NCBI RefSeq assembly: GCF_009017415.1
Contig: NC_092410.1
Coordinates: forward strand, 62,001-126,000
Reading direction: 5' to 3'
Length of the DNA: 64,000 nucleotides
Source of the DNA: Aspergillus flavus
Taxonomy: Eukaryota; Ascomycota; Eurotiomycetes; Eurotiales; Aspergillaceae
The notes below the pieces were generated by a model. It made no database searches, had not been told where the DNA came from, and saw only the letters and a list, made by a program, of their open reading frames with translations. Shown here piece after piece: positions 9,760-22,051 of the stretch. Each line of letters opens with the position of its first letter. The stretch's first letter is position 1. Made by a program: the position numbers and the translations under genes.

Positions 9760-11856
9760 GAAGTGCGATGCAATGCGGGGGCTTACTGCTACTGCGAGGC
9801 TTACTACATCCTGGTACAGGGCGCAGGGGAATTTAAATGATAAGAGAGAGGCACAATCAAGTAACTACTGATCCTTCGTGGCAACTTATCATCTCATAGA
9901 GCGCTACTTGACATGAAAGGATTCGACCTTTGGCGAGATCAGCGACGGATGATGACTGCAGCATTCATCCATTGATATTTCCCTCCATACCAATCGTAAT
10001 CTACTGGCCCCTTCCCTTGCATATATAGACCAGCGAATAGCAACCGGATTCGCCGTTCGTACATGAGCACTAGTACCTGTTGGCGACCAAGTGCAGTGTC
10101 GTATCAATCTTATAAACACATCATACGCAAGAAAGGTGAGTATTCGGTGCTATTTCGCTGACTGGCTAGCTTGAAGTAACGGGAAAGACCAATCGTAGAA
10201 GGCCCATATTGCCTCCTCTGTCCATCTCTCCAGTCGGGCGTGGTCTGACATGTTGGGACGCCTGGAACCGAGGGCATTGCAGCAGATCCACCGCCACGGC
10301 GCCCAGTCGAGCCTTAATTGGTCTTAGCTGCAGGCAAGGAATTGCTTGCAGTGCAACGCTGTGACGAATATTATTAGTCAGGGTCTGGCGTTATTTGGCG
10401 TCGGAATGTCGGCTTCCTTGACCCAGGTGTGGCATAAGCACTTGTTATGCAAAGTCGGAATCAGAAGGCCGTTGACTATATGGCGCCTCACCCACCCATT
10501 TTAAGTAGTAGGCGATATCTCTGAGAAGGATAACAGCCCCCGTCGGACTCCGGTGGTTGATTTCTTACCCAGTTTGAACAAGCGCGGTTTCCCCTGCCCT
10601 CTCTAACCTGATCTGCCTTGCCGGCAGCGATGATTGATTCGGTAGTTGCCATATAGTTGGCCGCGGTGCTTGCCGGTATGATGGATAAGACCACACATGC
10701 GGCTGATATTGAGTCTAGACATGGTTGAAAAAAGCCCGCATATCCTTTAAATCAGCATAACAGGGAATAACATGTCCCCAATGAGGAAACGGATCGACGT
10801 TAGAAGTTAGGGCAGACTCATTGGTGGATTTTACTGTACACTAGTACTTGACCCTAAGTCAATGCCACGGAAATACCCGCATCCACGGTAGGCTCCTTGA
10901 ATGTCCTGGTAGGCTGCACGGTGCAAAAGTACGACGTACTGTGGAGTTATTCACAGACCAGCCATTTGCACAAAACCTAAGCTTTAGATTCATAAGCCCA
11001 CCAGCTAGTGCTGACCGCGATGGAACCTTGCCAGTCACAGTGCATTAGCGCGGGTCAAATAAATGGCACCGATCAAGGCCGTAGCGCTGCTATCCTCGGC
11101 TTCGGTCTTACTGTCTCATCCAATCTCCGACAAGTCTTCAGTAACATGAGAGTGTTTCTTACCTCCTCGGCTTATGCTACAGTATTATCTACCGGGTATA
11201 TTCGGTCGTCATATAAAGCATATCCAAGTGATTAGAATTTACCGGCAGGTAGTTAATACTGCCGTAACACGTTTAGGCGGCTCTCCGCTCAGGTTATGCA
11301 TGCAGCCTATCTGGGAAGTGTGGCTTAGGGTTGCTTATCGTGTGAACAATACATTGAAATCTAGACCAAGAATCTAGGCAGTCTAGCTCTGGGTTTTATA
11401 TGTACTATTGTAACCCCTGTTATTATGTCTCCAAGTTATATGAGACCATATGCCCCATATACCTGTTACCTTGTCCAGAAGTACATTTGACCCACAATCC
11501 TTGTATACCTTTTTCCATATTCAAATATAAATAGAGTATGCTTCATGCGCTGAGGCTGGTGGTTTCTTGTGTTTGGTATTGCTCTGGAGGCTGTTATATC
11601 AAAGTGATAACAATGTAACATTAGAAGTAGGGTAGACCTGCTGGTGGTAATTGGTTTTTGCCCTATTTGGACATTGGATTCACTAGGCATCTAAATGAAT
11701 ATCTCGCTTACAGGTTAATTTGCCACCTGACCATGGTCCTTGTGGTATTGATAAGCTAAGCAGAAGGTAAACAAAGACTATCGTTGTGCCGAAATGAGAT
11801 TCCAAAGCATAGTAAGAGTTTGGATCTCGCAATTCAGGATTCGGGGGGACGATAAT
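9760..11856. other. Gene-poor region, 2.1 kb
   Basis: Only short frames of at most about 75 codons occur, with no domain, conserved motif or splice pattern that could join them. The left edge should hold the promoter of the AflR-type regulator. The rest is fairly AT-rich. I see no terminal repeats or transposase remnants. Confidence 0.45.
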
Positions 11857-12657
11857 TCAGAATTCACGTTCAATTCCAAAATGTCGAGCAACTTCGATCA
11901 GACCCGAGCCTCCAACTTCGACCCAGAGATCAACAAGCCCCTCTTCTTTGGCTCGTGCAATCGCTCTACTATCCCAAGCTTCTTCCAAATGTCTCTCTAG
12001 ATAGACTGTCTGAAAGCCACATTTTTTGGCGGCCTGCAAGTCCTCAAGATGGGCTGCGACGAGACAACATTGCGAGCTCCTAAAGCCGAATCTGCGAGCA
12101 GCACCATGATAGACCTCAGGCGACGGCTTATAGGCACCAAAGTGCTCTGCACTGGTGATGTGCTTGAAAGGCAGAGAATTGTGTTGTTGAAGGTCTTCGA
12201 GGAGTTTGACGTTACCATTGGATAATGTAGACGTCTCGAATTTGGTGTTCAGCAACGACAGGCCTGGCACACTGTCAGAGTATGAGTCAAGTCGATGCCA
12301 AGCGAGAGTCATATGCTTGAGGTCGTCGTCGTTGAACAAATCTCGGAGACGCTGTTTGATGAGAATCCTTTCCAACGAGAGGCGGTTGTACTCATCCACC
12401 GAGATAAAGGGCTTAGAGCTATCGTAGGTGTCTCCGAAGTGCATATATGAGCGATGCCACTCTTCGGTGATCTCCTGCCAGCTCGAAGTGGACATATCAG
12501 ACACCCGTGCTCGCACATCGGCACTCAAATGCCGATCTTGATCTTGCAATGCCTTTCTTGCTGTGGCATTCAGTTCGTTTCCGATGCAGCTTCTCCATTC
12601 CACAATTGTTCCCAAGACATCGAAAAATATCATTGATGGAAAACCATCCCGTGACAT
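11857..12657 (-). CDS. HAD-superfamily hydrolase (haloacid dehalogenase type II-like)
   Basis: Single exon, 266 residues. The HAD motif I nucleophile is in 'IFFDVLGTIVEWR' near residue 10. The cap region follows, then the conserved Lys in 'HFGAYKPSPEVYHGAARRFG' and the acidic metal-binding stretch 'LVAAHLEDLQAAKKCGFQTVYLER'. The pattern matches fungal 2-haloacid-dehalogenase-like proteins of about 240-270 residues. The enzyme would use an aspartyl-ester intermediate to hydrolyse a halide or phosphate from a small substrate in the cytosol; which one cannot be said. The motif I sequence has Val-Leu where many members have Val-Phe, a mild change. It stands alone between gene-poor stretches. Confidence 0.85.
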   Translation of the reverse strand: MSRDGFPSMIFFDVLGTIVEWRSCIGNELNATARKALQDQDRHLSADVRARVSDMSTSSWQEITEEWHRSYMHFGDTYDSSKPFISVDEYNRLSLERILIKQRLRDLFNDDDLKHMTLAWHRLDSYSDSVPGLSLLNTKFETSTLSNGNVKLLEDLQQHNSLPFKHITSAEHFGAYKPSPEVYHGAARRFGFRSSQCCLVAAHLEDLQAAKKCGFQTVYLERHLEEAWDSRAIARAKEEGLVDLWVEVGGSGLIEVARHFGIEREF

Positions 12658-14450
12658 CTTTGTCGATGATCCTTCGTGACTTACTAAATAGTTAGGACCT
12701 TTACATGAACCGTAGATTCTATACTTGAACGTATAGCAAATTCCTGTTCGATCAATGATGGAAGTACAATGGGGTCAAAAGGGACCTTACAACAAAGATT
12801 AGATGAATCACCGCCGGAACCTAGTTTGAACATTGACATGAAACTATCGCAATGGGATTGAGCTTTGTAAAAGCCGTCAGCACTAATATCGACTCCTTCC
12901 ACCAACCTCGGGATTGATTGCTTACGGCTGCATGTGACTGGCAAGTGAAAGTCTCAACAAGGCCCTCGGGTATCGCGGTGCCAGAATACTAGACAAGGGC
13001 CCCTCTACTCGGGTAATGTGAAGTAGAAATAATGTACTGAATACTTAACACAATCTTGCGGTTGTAGGTTTGAAGCAAGTCGCTGCGCAAAGTAATATAA
13101 ACGGAAAAGGTGCTGATATACTAATTCAACATGGACATCTGTAGTAACGAATAATACTCTCTCTAGCTGCCGAGGTGTTTTGTAGGTTATCCTCCAAATC
13201 CTGAACGTAAACCTTCAGAACCGATGCGGCCTATGTCGTTTCAATCTATTGGTGGCCACTTATAAGCTTAACGCTAGGTCAGGGGAGGGTTGAGGTTCAC
13301 AATCTGGACCCGATTTATTGGCCACCCCAGTCTGGTAATTGACTCTTGTTATCAAAATATCACTTCAAGTCCAGTTCTTTTACAAACATCAACCCAATGA
13401 ACATCAGAGCGACCTCGTTGCTGGGTATCATACTCCAGCCCTAGGGCCCTCAAGCCGTAGTGTACTCTGACCCGCTCAACGGGGAGGAGTCACTTGGAGG
13501 TTACTGAGTCGGACGCAGACAGGACGTCTCGCTCTGGATACCTCCAACATCGATTGCATTATGAATGTATTTGGGGCACATGAGTGCGCTGATATATACT
13601 GTGGCTGATCTTCGGTGAGAGCCAATGCTATCCATACAGCATTGTGCAAATGCTGCATGGGTCACATCTGAGGCTAGTGACCATAGAAAGGCAGAGCGTA
13701 TGATAGATAGATAGATTTCGAACCCGAATCAATAGGGACATGCTCCAGAGTTGTTAAAGTTGCAGGGCTGAGATAAGGAGAAACTCCGCGCGAGATTGCT
13801 CGTTCATGACGCTATCGCCTATCTCGTTGTTCCGCAGCGCATGTGTGATATTGACTGCCGAAATGATCCTGGTGCGGAATTGCCCGATTCGGTTGTGGAT
13901 GCAAGCCAGATGATTTTTGGCCAACGAAGATGATCTCCACAGTTGAGCAGCCACTGGTATTGGTTCTGTGTTCGGTTTTAGACCGAGATACGGTAGCTTC
14001 CTGCTATCAATGGTTTAGCTCCGCTTGGCGACTTTCTACTTATACAAGCGCTGGCAATTATAGCCAGCCTAAAGTGTATGAACGCCAGGATATAAAAGTA
14101 TCATAGCCAGACTGGATTATTCGTTGTTGTTCCGGACTACCTAGCACAGGCCTGTCTCGTGGCTCATAAAAGACATCTTGGAAGATAGTCCCACAGACTA
14201 GAGTGTGACTATATGGCCTCTTCCATGAAGAAAAGACTGATAAGTTGAGCTGGCATGAGAGAACCCCATAAAAGCTCGGGTAGGGTTGGATTCAATCCGG
14301 GGCAAAGCTACCCCGAGCAAGCTTCCCCCGCAGTTGCAAAACGCGGGGGAATCGGAGATGCGCCGATTGACGAGTGGCAACGCCATGCACAGCTATAAAA
14401 CCACCGTCAATCCGCTTGATAGGGTTCTCCCACCCATCCAAGCACTCAAT
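12658..14450. other. Gene-poor region, 1.8 kb
   Basis: No supportable coding region. A short GATA microsatellite lies near 13700-13716. The last part upstream of 14451 should hold the promoter of the MFS permease; in-frame ATG codons at 14358 and 14385 could extend that gene into this stretch. Confidence 0.45.
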
Positions 14451-16141
14451 ATGACAAAACCTGAGGCCCAAGCCGAATATCATGAGCATGTCCAAAAGGT
14501 CGAGCAGTCGGAGCAGGATGTGATCTATCAGACTTACGCGTCCCAAAGTCCGGAATGGCATCGGAAGATGACCAAACAGCTCCTCCGGAAGGTGGATTTC
14601 CATCTTCTACCATGTCTGATCGTGATGTACTTGTTGAACTTTCTGGACCGGAAGTATGTATCCCTCGTCCCTCAGCAATTGCAGCGAAACTGACAAAGTA
14701 GTAATTTGTCTCAAGCACGACTGGGCACCTTGGAGAAGGATCTAAAGATGAAAGGCACCGACTACAACCTCGCGACCAGCATCCTATTTGTGGGGTACCT
14801 ACTCATGCAGTTACCGTCGAATCTCCTCCTCACACGCGTGCGGCCCTCGTTATTTCTGGGAATCACAATGGCGATCTGGGGGGTGATATCAGCTTGTCAG
14901 GCTGCCACCCAATCGTTCACCGGGTTGGTCCTCTCTCGATTCTTCCTCGGTTTTGTGGAGGCGCCGTTTTTTCCGGGGGCCATCATGCTGATGTAAGTCG
15001 GGATCTGCCACGAGTCGGATCATGCTGACCAGATCAGGTCGAGTTGGTACACCCGCCAAGAGGTATGCTTCAATGCTCATCGGCCCCAGATCTGGCGCGC
15101 ATGCTGACTCGTGTTTAGCTGAGCCATCGAATTGCCTGGTTTTATGCCGGAAGCTCACTGGCCAATGCCTTTGGCGGTTTGATCGGTGCCGGGGTCCTGG
15201 GCAATCTAGACGGTGCTCATGGCATCTCAGGATGGCGATGGTTATTCATCATCGAAGGCTGTATTACAGTGGGAATATCGCTGATGTCCATGTAGGTGCA
15301 TGAGGCTCCCTCTGAAAGGCAATGCTAATGATCCAGTCTGCTTCTGCCGAATTATCCCGCAACCACATCGTGGCTAGATGAGACGGAGAAGTTGTATGCG
15401 CAATGGCGTCTCATCCAGGACGCGGGAGAAGCCGACGAGGCCAGGTCGAACAGTCTCCGTGAGGCGTTATGGTTGGTCTTTTCCGACAAGCGCATCTATC
15501 TGTTCATCCTGCTCCAGCACTCCTCGCTGCTGTCGCAGAACTTCCAGTACTTCTTCCCGACGATCGTTCAGACACTCGGTTATGGGAATATCGAGACTTT
15601 GCTGATCACGGCGCCGGTTTGGATTGCCACCTTTATGGTTTCCCTTCTGGTGACATGGTCGTCGGGTCGCACGAACGATCGCAGTCTGCACATCATCTCG
15701 CTGATGCTCGTGAGTGTGGTTGGATGCGTGATCTGCACCGCGACCACGAACATCGGTGCCAGGTTCTTCGGCATGTTTCTGTACGTATCTCTGTCCATTT
15801 CCCTCTGACCGGACTGACCGTTTAGAATGCCGATGGGTGCCGTTTCCGCTTATCAAATTATTATTGCATGGGTGGCCAACTCCTTCCCCCGGCCCCTGGT
15901 CAAACGGTCTGCGGCGATCGCGACGGCGAATATGATTGGCAACACGGCCTCCATCTATGGCAGTTACATGTGGCCATCGTCCTCCGGTCCGCGGTACATC
16001 GCCGGTGGTGGTGCGACGGCTGCAATCGCGTTCCTGGTTGCGATCCTAGCCTTGGTCATTCGCATGGTCCATTCCCAGATGAATAAGCGTCTCGACCTGG
16101 CCCAGGAGAGCAGCCAGTCGGGGATTAGATATATCTTGTAG
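14451..16141 (+). CDS. MFS permease, Dal5/allantoate-type anion:cation symporter family
   Basis: Six exons: 14451-14653, 14702-14992, 15038-15062, 15119-15291, 15337-15780 and 15826-16141, giving 483 residues. The joins recreate family hallmarks: 'FLDR|NNLSQAR', '[23 protein letters not shown]' and '[13 protein letters not shown]'. Twelve membrane segments are expected. Members import small organic anions such as allantoate, nicotinate or pantothenate. The third exon is only 25 bp. The start is uncertain: the ATG at 14451 has A at -3 and gives a normal-length cytosolic N-terminus, but in-frame ATGs at 14385 and 14358 exist. No biosynthetic neighbour explains its substrate. Confidence 0.85.
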
Positions 16142-16982
16142 GATAGACGTTCCATAGCTTTCAATAGACTAGATAGAAAGCAAACAAGACGACGGTCGCG
16201 ACGTTAGAAACGGGATGACCGATATAAATTTCATGAAAGCAGAAGCAGAACGAAGAACACACTAGGTGCCGTAGTAGCTCGTAATACTCTGGATGAATAC
16301 AGCTAGGACTGAATTCCAGGTATCGGGATTATCTGCGTTTAGTCGTAGAAACCCGTTGGGCCATACCGGGTGATGAACTCGTCCGCTAACTTCCATGCTC
16401 TTGTACAATCCTCATCATTCTCCTCCCTCCACTCCGCCCAGTCCTCTATATCCACTTCAAAGGGCGCTCTTACTGGTGTTCTGCATGTTGCCGTATCGTT
16501 CCCATGAGTCATTGTCGTCGCGTGGAGGAACATTGGGAACAATGCGGACTTCGCAATTGTTCTGTAACGTCAGCACCCCCGGATTACATCTACACGCCGC
16601 GCTCACCTTATCATCTAGGACCGATCCTTCCGATCTTGAGAGGCTTCAGCTCGCCACTACGGAGGGCGGGTCCAAAGTCAATCAATCATTCGTTCCGCGA
16701 TAAGTTAAGTTACGATTGGCAGGTCCAACCGTGGTACAGCAAGCCTGTGGTCAATTTTTTGTATCGGTAGTAGGCGGATTTCGTTCATTTGTATGGAGAA
16801 TGAGTCACTCGTCTTCGTTTACTGGCAAGTGTGGTCAAGCCAGACCTTCTAGGAATAGCCGAAAGCACTAGGATCGATATCAATATAATCCCCGAGATCG
16901 TAGGGTCATTCCAAACCATTGGGAGGTTATGGTAAAATTAAATATCAAATAGTTCAGTAACCACTTGCATTAGGCGAAAACC
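16142..16982. other. Intergenic region between MFS permease and ABC transporter
   Basis: 841 bp. Apart from a weak 67-codon minus-strand frame (16339-16542), it contains nothing I can support. The two flanking genes converge here. Confidence 0.4.
16339..16542 (-). CDS. Possible small hypothetical protein or 3' exon
   Basis: A 67-codon frame ending 'EFITRYGPTGFYD' with an acidic, tryptophan-rich middle ('DIEDWAEWREEN') that looks more protein-like than its surroundings. A plausible acceptor lies just upstream (near 16570), but I could not join it in phase to a further exon. No family recognised. It could be a small gene, the end of a decayed gene, or chance. Confidence 0.25.
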   Translation of the reverse strand: MFPMFLHATTMTHGNDTATCRTPVRAPFEVDIEDWAEWREENDEDCTRAWKLADEFITRYGPTGFYD

Positions 16983-19900
16983 TCATGCAGCACCCTCAAG
17001 CTTCTGTGTCTCGCACATCTTAGCATACATGCCCCCCCTGGCAACCAATTCGCTGTGCGTCCCGGCCTCCACAATCTTGCCTGCGTAGAAGACGAAGATG
17101 CACTTAGCATCGCGGACCGTCGAAAGGCGGTGCGCCACCGCGATGGTGATACGGTCTCTGGATGACGCTGCCCCCACCAGCGCGCGCTGGACAAGTTTCT
17201 CCGACTCGGTGTCGAGCGCGCTCGTCGCTTCATCAAGAAGGACCACGTTGGGCTTGCGTACCAGCGCCCGAGCGATGGCGATGCGCTGCCGCTGACCCCC
17301 GGAGAGCTGGCTGCCGCTGGTCCCACACGGCGTGTCGAGGCCCTCGGGCAGCGATAATATGAAGTCCCATACATTGGCCGCCCGACACGCCTCCTCCAGC
17401 GCCTCGTCCGACGCTGCCTCCGTTACGCCGAGGTCCGGCAGGCCCTGCGAGATATTCTCACGAATCGTACCAGGGAAGAGTGTCGGCTCTTGCTGCACCA
17501 GGGCGACGTGCTTGCGGTATAGAAGCGGGTTGATGCTCGATAACGGCGCAGACGTGTCAATGGTGATGGCGCCGCTTACCGGGTCGTAGAAGCGCTCTAG
17601 GAGCGAGATCATTGTGCTCTTTCCACAACCTGATGCACCCACGAAGGCCACGAAGTCACCTCGTTGAATCTAGGCAGGATTAATGTCAGAGAGCACTCCT
17701 GAGTCACAAGCTAAACTCCGCCCAGAGAGCAGACACCAGCACAGTAGGGACCTACCGACAGAGACACGCCCTTGAGTACCCGGTGGTCGGGCGCGAGGGG
17801 GTACGAAAAATGCACGTCATGGAAGTCGTAGGAGCGGCACCCGTGCTTGGGCCCCTCTTCGCGCTTGCTACCAGTCTCACGGATGGTTCCGTGGAGGCTG
17901 TGGAGCCAGAAGTAGTAGTTGCTAGCTTGGTTCGCCTTTGTTAAGCCTGGAAACTGTCAGTAACTGGATACAAGCAAACTTCGAGCCTCCATTGGACTCA
18001 CTGCTGGCGAAGCTGAAAGCCAACGCGGTGGCTTGGCCGGAGAAGTAAACACCCATAAACGATACGATGAACTGATACAAGCTGATTTCCCCGTCGTTGA
18101 TTAGCTTTGATCCCCACCTGCTCGCACAGTTAATCATCCGAGTCGCTTCACATGACGAGGCAAAGCCAGGAAGTGAACACCCACCAAAACCCCAAGGCTA
18201 GCACGAAATATTCGACAGACTGGGTGAGAGAGAACCAGATCATCATGTGGAACATGGGTCTGCGCATCTGATATATCACTAGGTCGAGCTCATAGACGTA
18301 CTTCCTCAGCACGGTGCTCTCAAGGGCCAGCGAAGAGACGGTGCGAATCGCCGTAATTGTCTCCGAAGCCACCGAAGCACTGGCCGATAGCCTCTTATCC
18401 ATTTTGTCGTCCATATCGGCCTCAATCCGGACGCGCACATATCCCCCTAGCATCATGGGCGGCAGGCCGACGAGGACGCCAACCAGCCCGAGCTTCCACG
18501 ACACGACAATTGCGAGAATACTAGACACGAGGATGTTCAATACGGACATGAAGACGATAGCAACGGTGAAGCCCATCAACTCCAGAATGGCCTGCGGGTA
18601 TGAATCGAGGCGACTTATGAGTGCGCCCACCGTGTTTTCTGGCCGGTCGAAGAACCGAAGGTCCTGCCGGAGGAAGGACTCCAGAATTTCCCGTCGCATC
18701 TTCCTGCTGAGTCTCTGGGACACGGTACGCTCGGAGTCAGTACGGTGATGCGAGACTGGGAACGGGACTTTCCTTCCCGCACCGAGGACACGGAAGCTCT
18801 TACATGTGCGATAGTATTGGTCGACCAGCCCATAACGAAGTATATGACTAGAATGCCGAGCGACATCACGAAGAACATTAACGAGATGAAGTTGCCGCGA
18901 GTGACCACGTTAGAGGAGGTAAAGACGCTCATTATATTGCCTAGCAAGAGCGCTTGTCCAGGATTGATGACCGCTGTGAGTGATATGGTGGTGAGTAGGT
19001 GTAACGGCAGCAGCGCACTCTCCAGGGCTGGATCCTGGGAGCCATACTCAAATGAAGACCACTAACCTCCTCCGATGCACGTGGCTATTGTGACCGCGAA
19101 CAAAAGCCAGATATCGCGTGTCCCCCTCAGAAGCTTCCAAATATTGCGGATGATGTCCGTCTTGTCGTACAAGTCATGATCCTCTGGATTGCTTAGTGCC
19201 GCCAATTGTTGCGTCTTGGGCGTCCGCATCCTGGCAAGAGACTGAATGCGACCGACGTGATAGTTCTCCTTTTCTGAAATCCTATCAGAAGTCTTGCTAC
19301 TCTCCAGCCTATCATCATTCTCGATGTTGGCCGGCGCGAGGTCCTGGGCCTTGACGAGTGTGGCGTAGATACCGTTCCTGGACACCAGCTCTTCGTGACG
19401 TCCCTGTTCGATGATCTTACCTTTAGACATGACCACGATGTTATCGGCGTTGCGAATGGTGGCGAGCTTGTGAGCGATCACGATGGTCGTCCGGTTCTTG
19501 GAGGCGTTTTCAAGGGCCTTCTGGACGATGCCCTCGGCATGTGGGTCCAGCGCGCTGGTCGCTTCGTCGAGGAGCAGGACTATGGGCTCCGAGATCACGC
19601 TACGGGCAATGGCGATCCGCTGCTTCTGTCCACCCGAGAGCAGGCCGCCTCTCTCGCCGATGCGCGTGTGGTACCCTTGCGGCAGGGTCTGAATGAACTC
19701 ATGCGCGAAGGCGAGCTTCGCGGCTACTTGGACGCGCTGCATTTGCTCCTCTTGCGATGCTGCCTCCCATTGGGTGCCAACCAGGCCGTTGGCGATGTTC
19801 TCGAATACACTGGCGTTGAAGAGCACCGGTTCCTGGACTCGTTAGCGAGTGGTGTCTTACAATTCTCTAGTACGAACTTTAGGTGCCTTGCCTGTTGCAC

Positions 19901-21584
19901 TAGGCGGATATTGGTCCGCAACCACTTGAGGTTAAGCTGACCGATGTCCTTGCCATCCAAACAGATGCTGCCTGCTTGGGGGTTATACCATCTTTCAAGC
20001 AAGCCGATAACCGTGCTTTTTCCTGAGCCGGAAGGTCCCTTTTTAGCACAGTTTCATTAGAGGCTTCTTGGACAAATATTGATCAGAGACTACTCACCAC
20101 CAACGCCGTGACCTTGCCTGCGGGGATGTTTAATGTGAAGTCCTCCAAGACCGAGACATCTTGACGCGTAGGATAGCTGAATCTGACACCATACAAATCA
20201 ATAAAGCCGGTCGTTTTGTCCGGTTGGTATCCCAGTTCATCGAAGGGGTTGATTTCGGATTGCCTATCAATGAGAGCGAACAGCTCCGAAGCCGCAGTTG
20301 CCGCACGGCTGAAGGTTACCATGTGCGGTGCGATTTGCGTGACTGTATTTGCAGCCATGATGACGGAGAACAGAACACTGCCGTCGTAATTAGTTCAAGG
20401 ATCTATATGAAGGAATGGCAGCCTAGTTGCCGGCTCGCCGGCAGGGGGATGGAGACGCACGTAAATACGGTTCCTAGATCAGGGATCTCGCCACGGTCGA
20501 ACATGGCAATGCCCTGCCAGAACGCCAGGCCCATGCCGGCGTAGACGACGAAATACTGCCCTCCGAACACCATGCCGTACAGCTTGTTCTTTCTCATTCC
20601 TTGGGTGTACGCATGCTGGAGGTACGAGTCGTACTTGGCTAACACCCTTGGTTGAAGGCTGAATGCTTGAATGGTCCGGACCCCTCCGAAGACGCTCTCG
20701 GCATAGCTACTGGCGTGGGCGTAGATCTGCAAGATCTTGGTCTCAATCGTAGCATCGATGCCCCCTGCCATGCCGACTACAATGAGCAGAGTTGGCACAA
20801 TGAAGATGAGGATCAAAGTCAGCTTCCATTGTGTTACAAACGCAACTATGAAGGCTGCAACGAAAGTGGCCGTCGCTTGGATGGCGATGCCAAGTTTCTC
20901 TGCGATGCCGGATTGAATGAGTTTGCCGTTCGTGGTCGCTTGTTGAGATATAGATCCGGTGGCGCCTCGGTCATAGTATGTAATTTCTTGGCTCAAGGCA
21001 GCCCGTAGATAGCTTTGACGGACGTTACGGGTTAAGTGGTACGCGACATAGGTGAATAGAGATGCGTAGATGTATGTAGCCATGAGACGGACGATACCTA
21101 TGTAAATGAAGTACAGACTTCAGTTTCATTAGCGTATGTTTTTTACCGTCTTCAAAGCACAAGGGGGACAATGCTCTTACGCCGACGTTCGCACCGCTGA
21201 CATGAGGTTTTCCGGCATTGAGCGCGCGTCAGAGAAGCTGAAGTCGCTCAGCAGAGTCAAGAAGTTTCCCATGACCAGGTTGACCATGGCAACAGCAACA
21301 CCAGAAGTAATAGCAGCGATGAAAGCAATACCTTCTAGGACGTAGAGTTTCGTCTCACCGAAGGTTAAAACTCTCTGAGGGGTAGACCGTCCCAGCTCGT
21401 CAGCCACCACTCGTACCATTAGGTATTCCGTCATCACTTTTCCGGCCAGACTTACCAGGAAGCCATTTGTGCCACCTTTCTTCCCAGCGGGCACGTCCTC
21501 TTTCTCCGGTTCGATTAAGATTTCAGTATCGTTGCCCACCCCGACAGCTCCCTCAGCCTCCCGCTGATTTATACGAACTATCAT
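16983..21584 (-). CDS. Full-size MDR-type ABC transporter (ABCB/P-glycoprotein class)
   Basis: Ten exons spliced in frame give 1320 residues: 21584-21181, 21117-20461, 20377-20098, 20038-19892, 19832-19067, 18973-18804, 18729-18185, 18117-18002, 17946-17756 and 17669-16983. The layout is TMD-NBD-TMD-NBD. NBD1 has Walker A 'GPSGSGKST', signature 'LLSGGQKQR' and Walker B '[13 protein letters not shown]'. NBD2 has 'GASGCGKST', 'QLSGGQRQR' and '[12 protein letters not shown]'. Both sites look catalytically intact. It should export hydrophobic compounds or peptides (a-factor/MDR type) at the plasma membrane. The intron at 19833-19891 appears to use a GC donor. It is divergent from a Zn2Cys6 regulator 467 bp away, which may control it. 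It could act as a drug or ETP exporter, but this is not shown. Confidence 0.9.
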
Positions 21585-22051
21585 GATCCGTGTTGAAATG
21601 AAAAGGAAGAAAGGAGCGGGAAATCAGTAGAGTGGTATGTTGAGCTTGGCCGACTGGATGAACGAAGGTAATTGGGAAATTCGAGAGAATCCTGAAGTAA
21701 AGATATATATAAGGAGAACAAGAACGGGAGGCGTTTAGGGTACAAGGGAAGACATCCCTGAATCTTTGGCTTAAGGACAGCCGCATCGTTCTAAAGGCCT
21801 CGGGGGCCTGGAGGCTACCATGTCCGGTGGGCCATCACCTGGGTATGAAGATGGTGAAAGTACTGCAGTATTTCTCGGAGAGGAAAGTATGGGAGACGGC
21901 GGAGTCTCGGAGCCTCCGAGGACCCGAGGACCAGCGCCAAGCCTTCCCCAATTAAATCGCCTTCGGATCCCAACCTTTGCTTTTACGCTCCGATGCCTCT
22001 GCTGTCTAGTATACGAACAAACTAACACTAACACCCACCTTCGCACTCTCG
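21585..22051. promoter_or_regulatory. Divergent promoter of ABC exporter and Zn2Cys6 regulator
   Basis: 467 bp between two start codons. It contains a perfect 15-bp palindrome (21906-21920) and no competing reading frame with domain content. Confidence 0.6.
21906..21920. promoter_or_regulatory. 15-bp palindrome with CGGN5CCG core
   Basis: CTCGGAG-C-CTCCGAG is a perfect inverted repeat with a CGG/CCG half-site pair separated by five bases, the geometry many Zn2Cys6 dimers bind. It lies about 130 bp upstream of the regulator start and 320 bp upstream of the ABC start. Inferred operator. Confidence 0.4.

Noticed and set aside
13695..13720. GATA repeat as a CRISPR-like or mobile-element signal
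   Set aside because: Only a few tetranucleotide units; an ordinary microsatellite. No CRISPR arrays are expected in fungi and none seen.
9760..14450. Decayed transposon in the gene-poor stretches
   Set aside because: No transposase or reverse transcriptase motifs, no terminal inverted or long direct repeats found by eye.
21885..21930. TCGGAGCCTCCGA as a further AclZ site
   Set aside because: Spacing between half-sites is five, not three, and it lies outside the cluster; treated as a separate palindrome.
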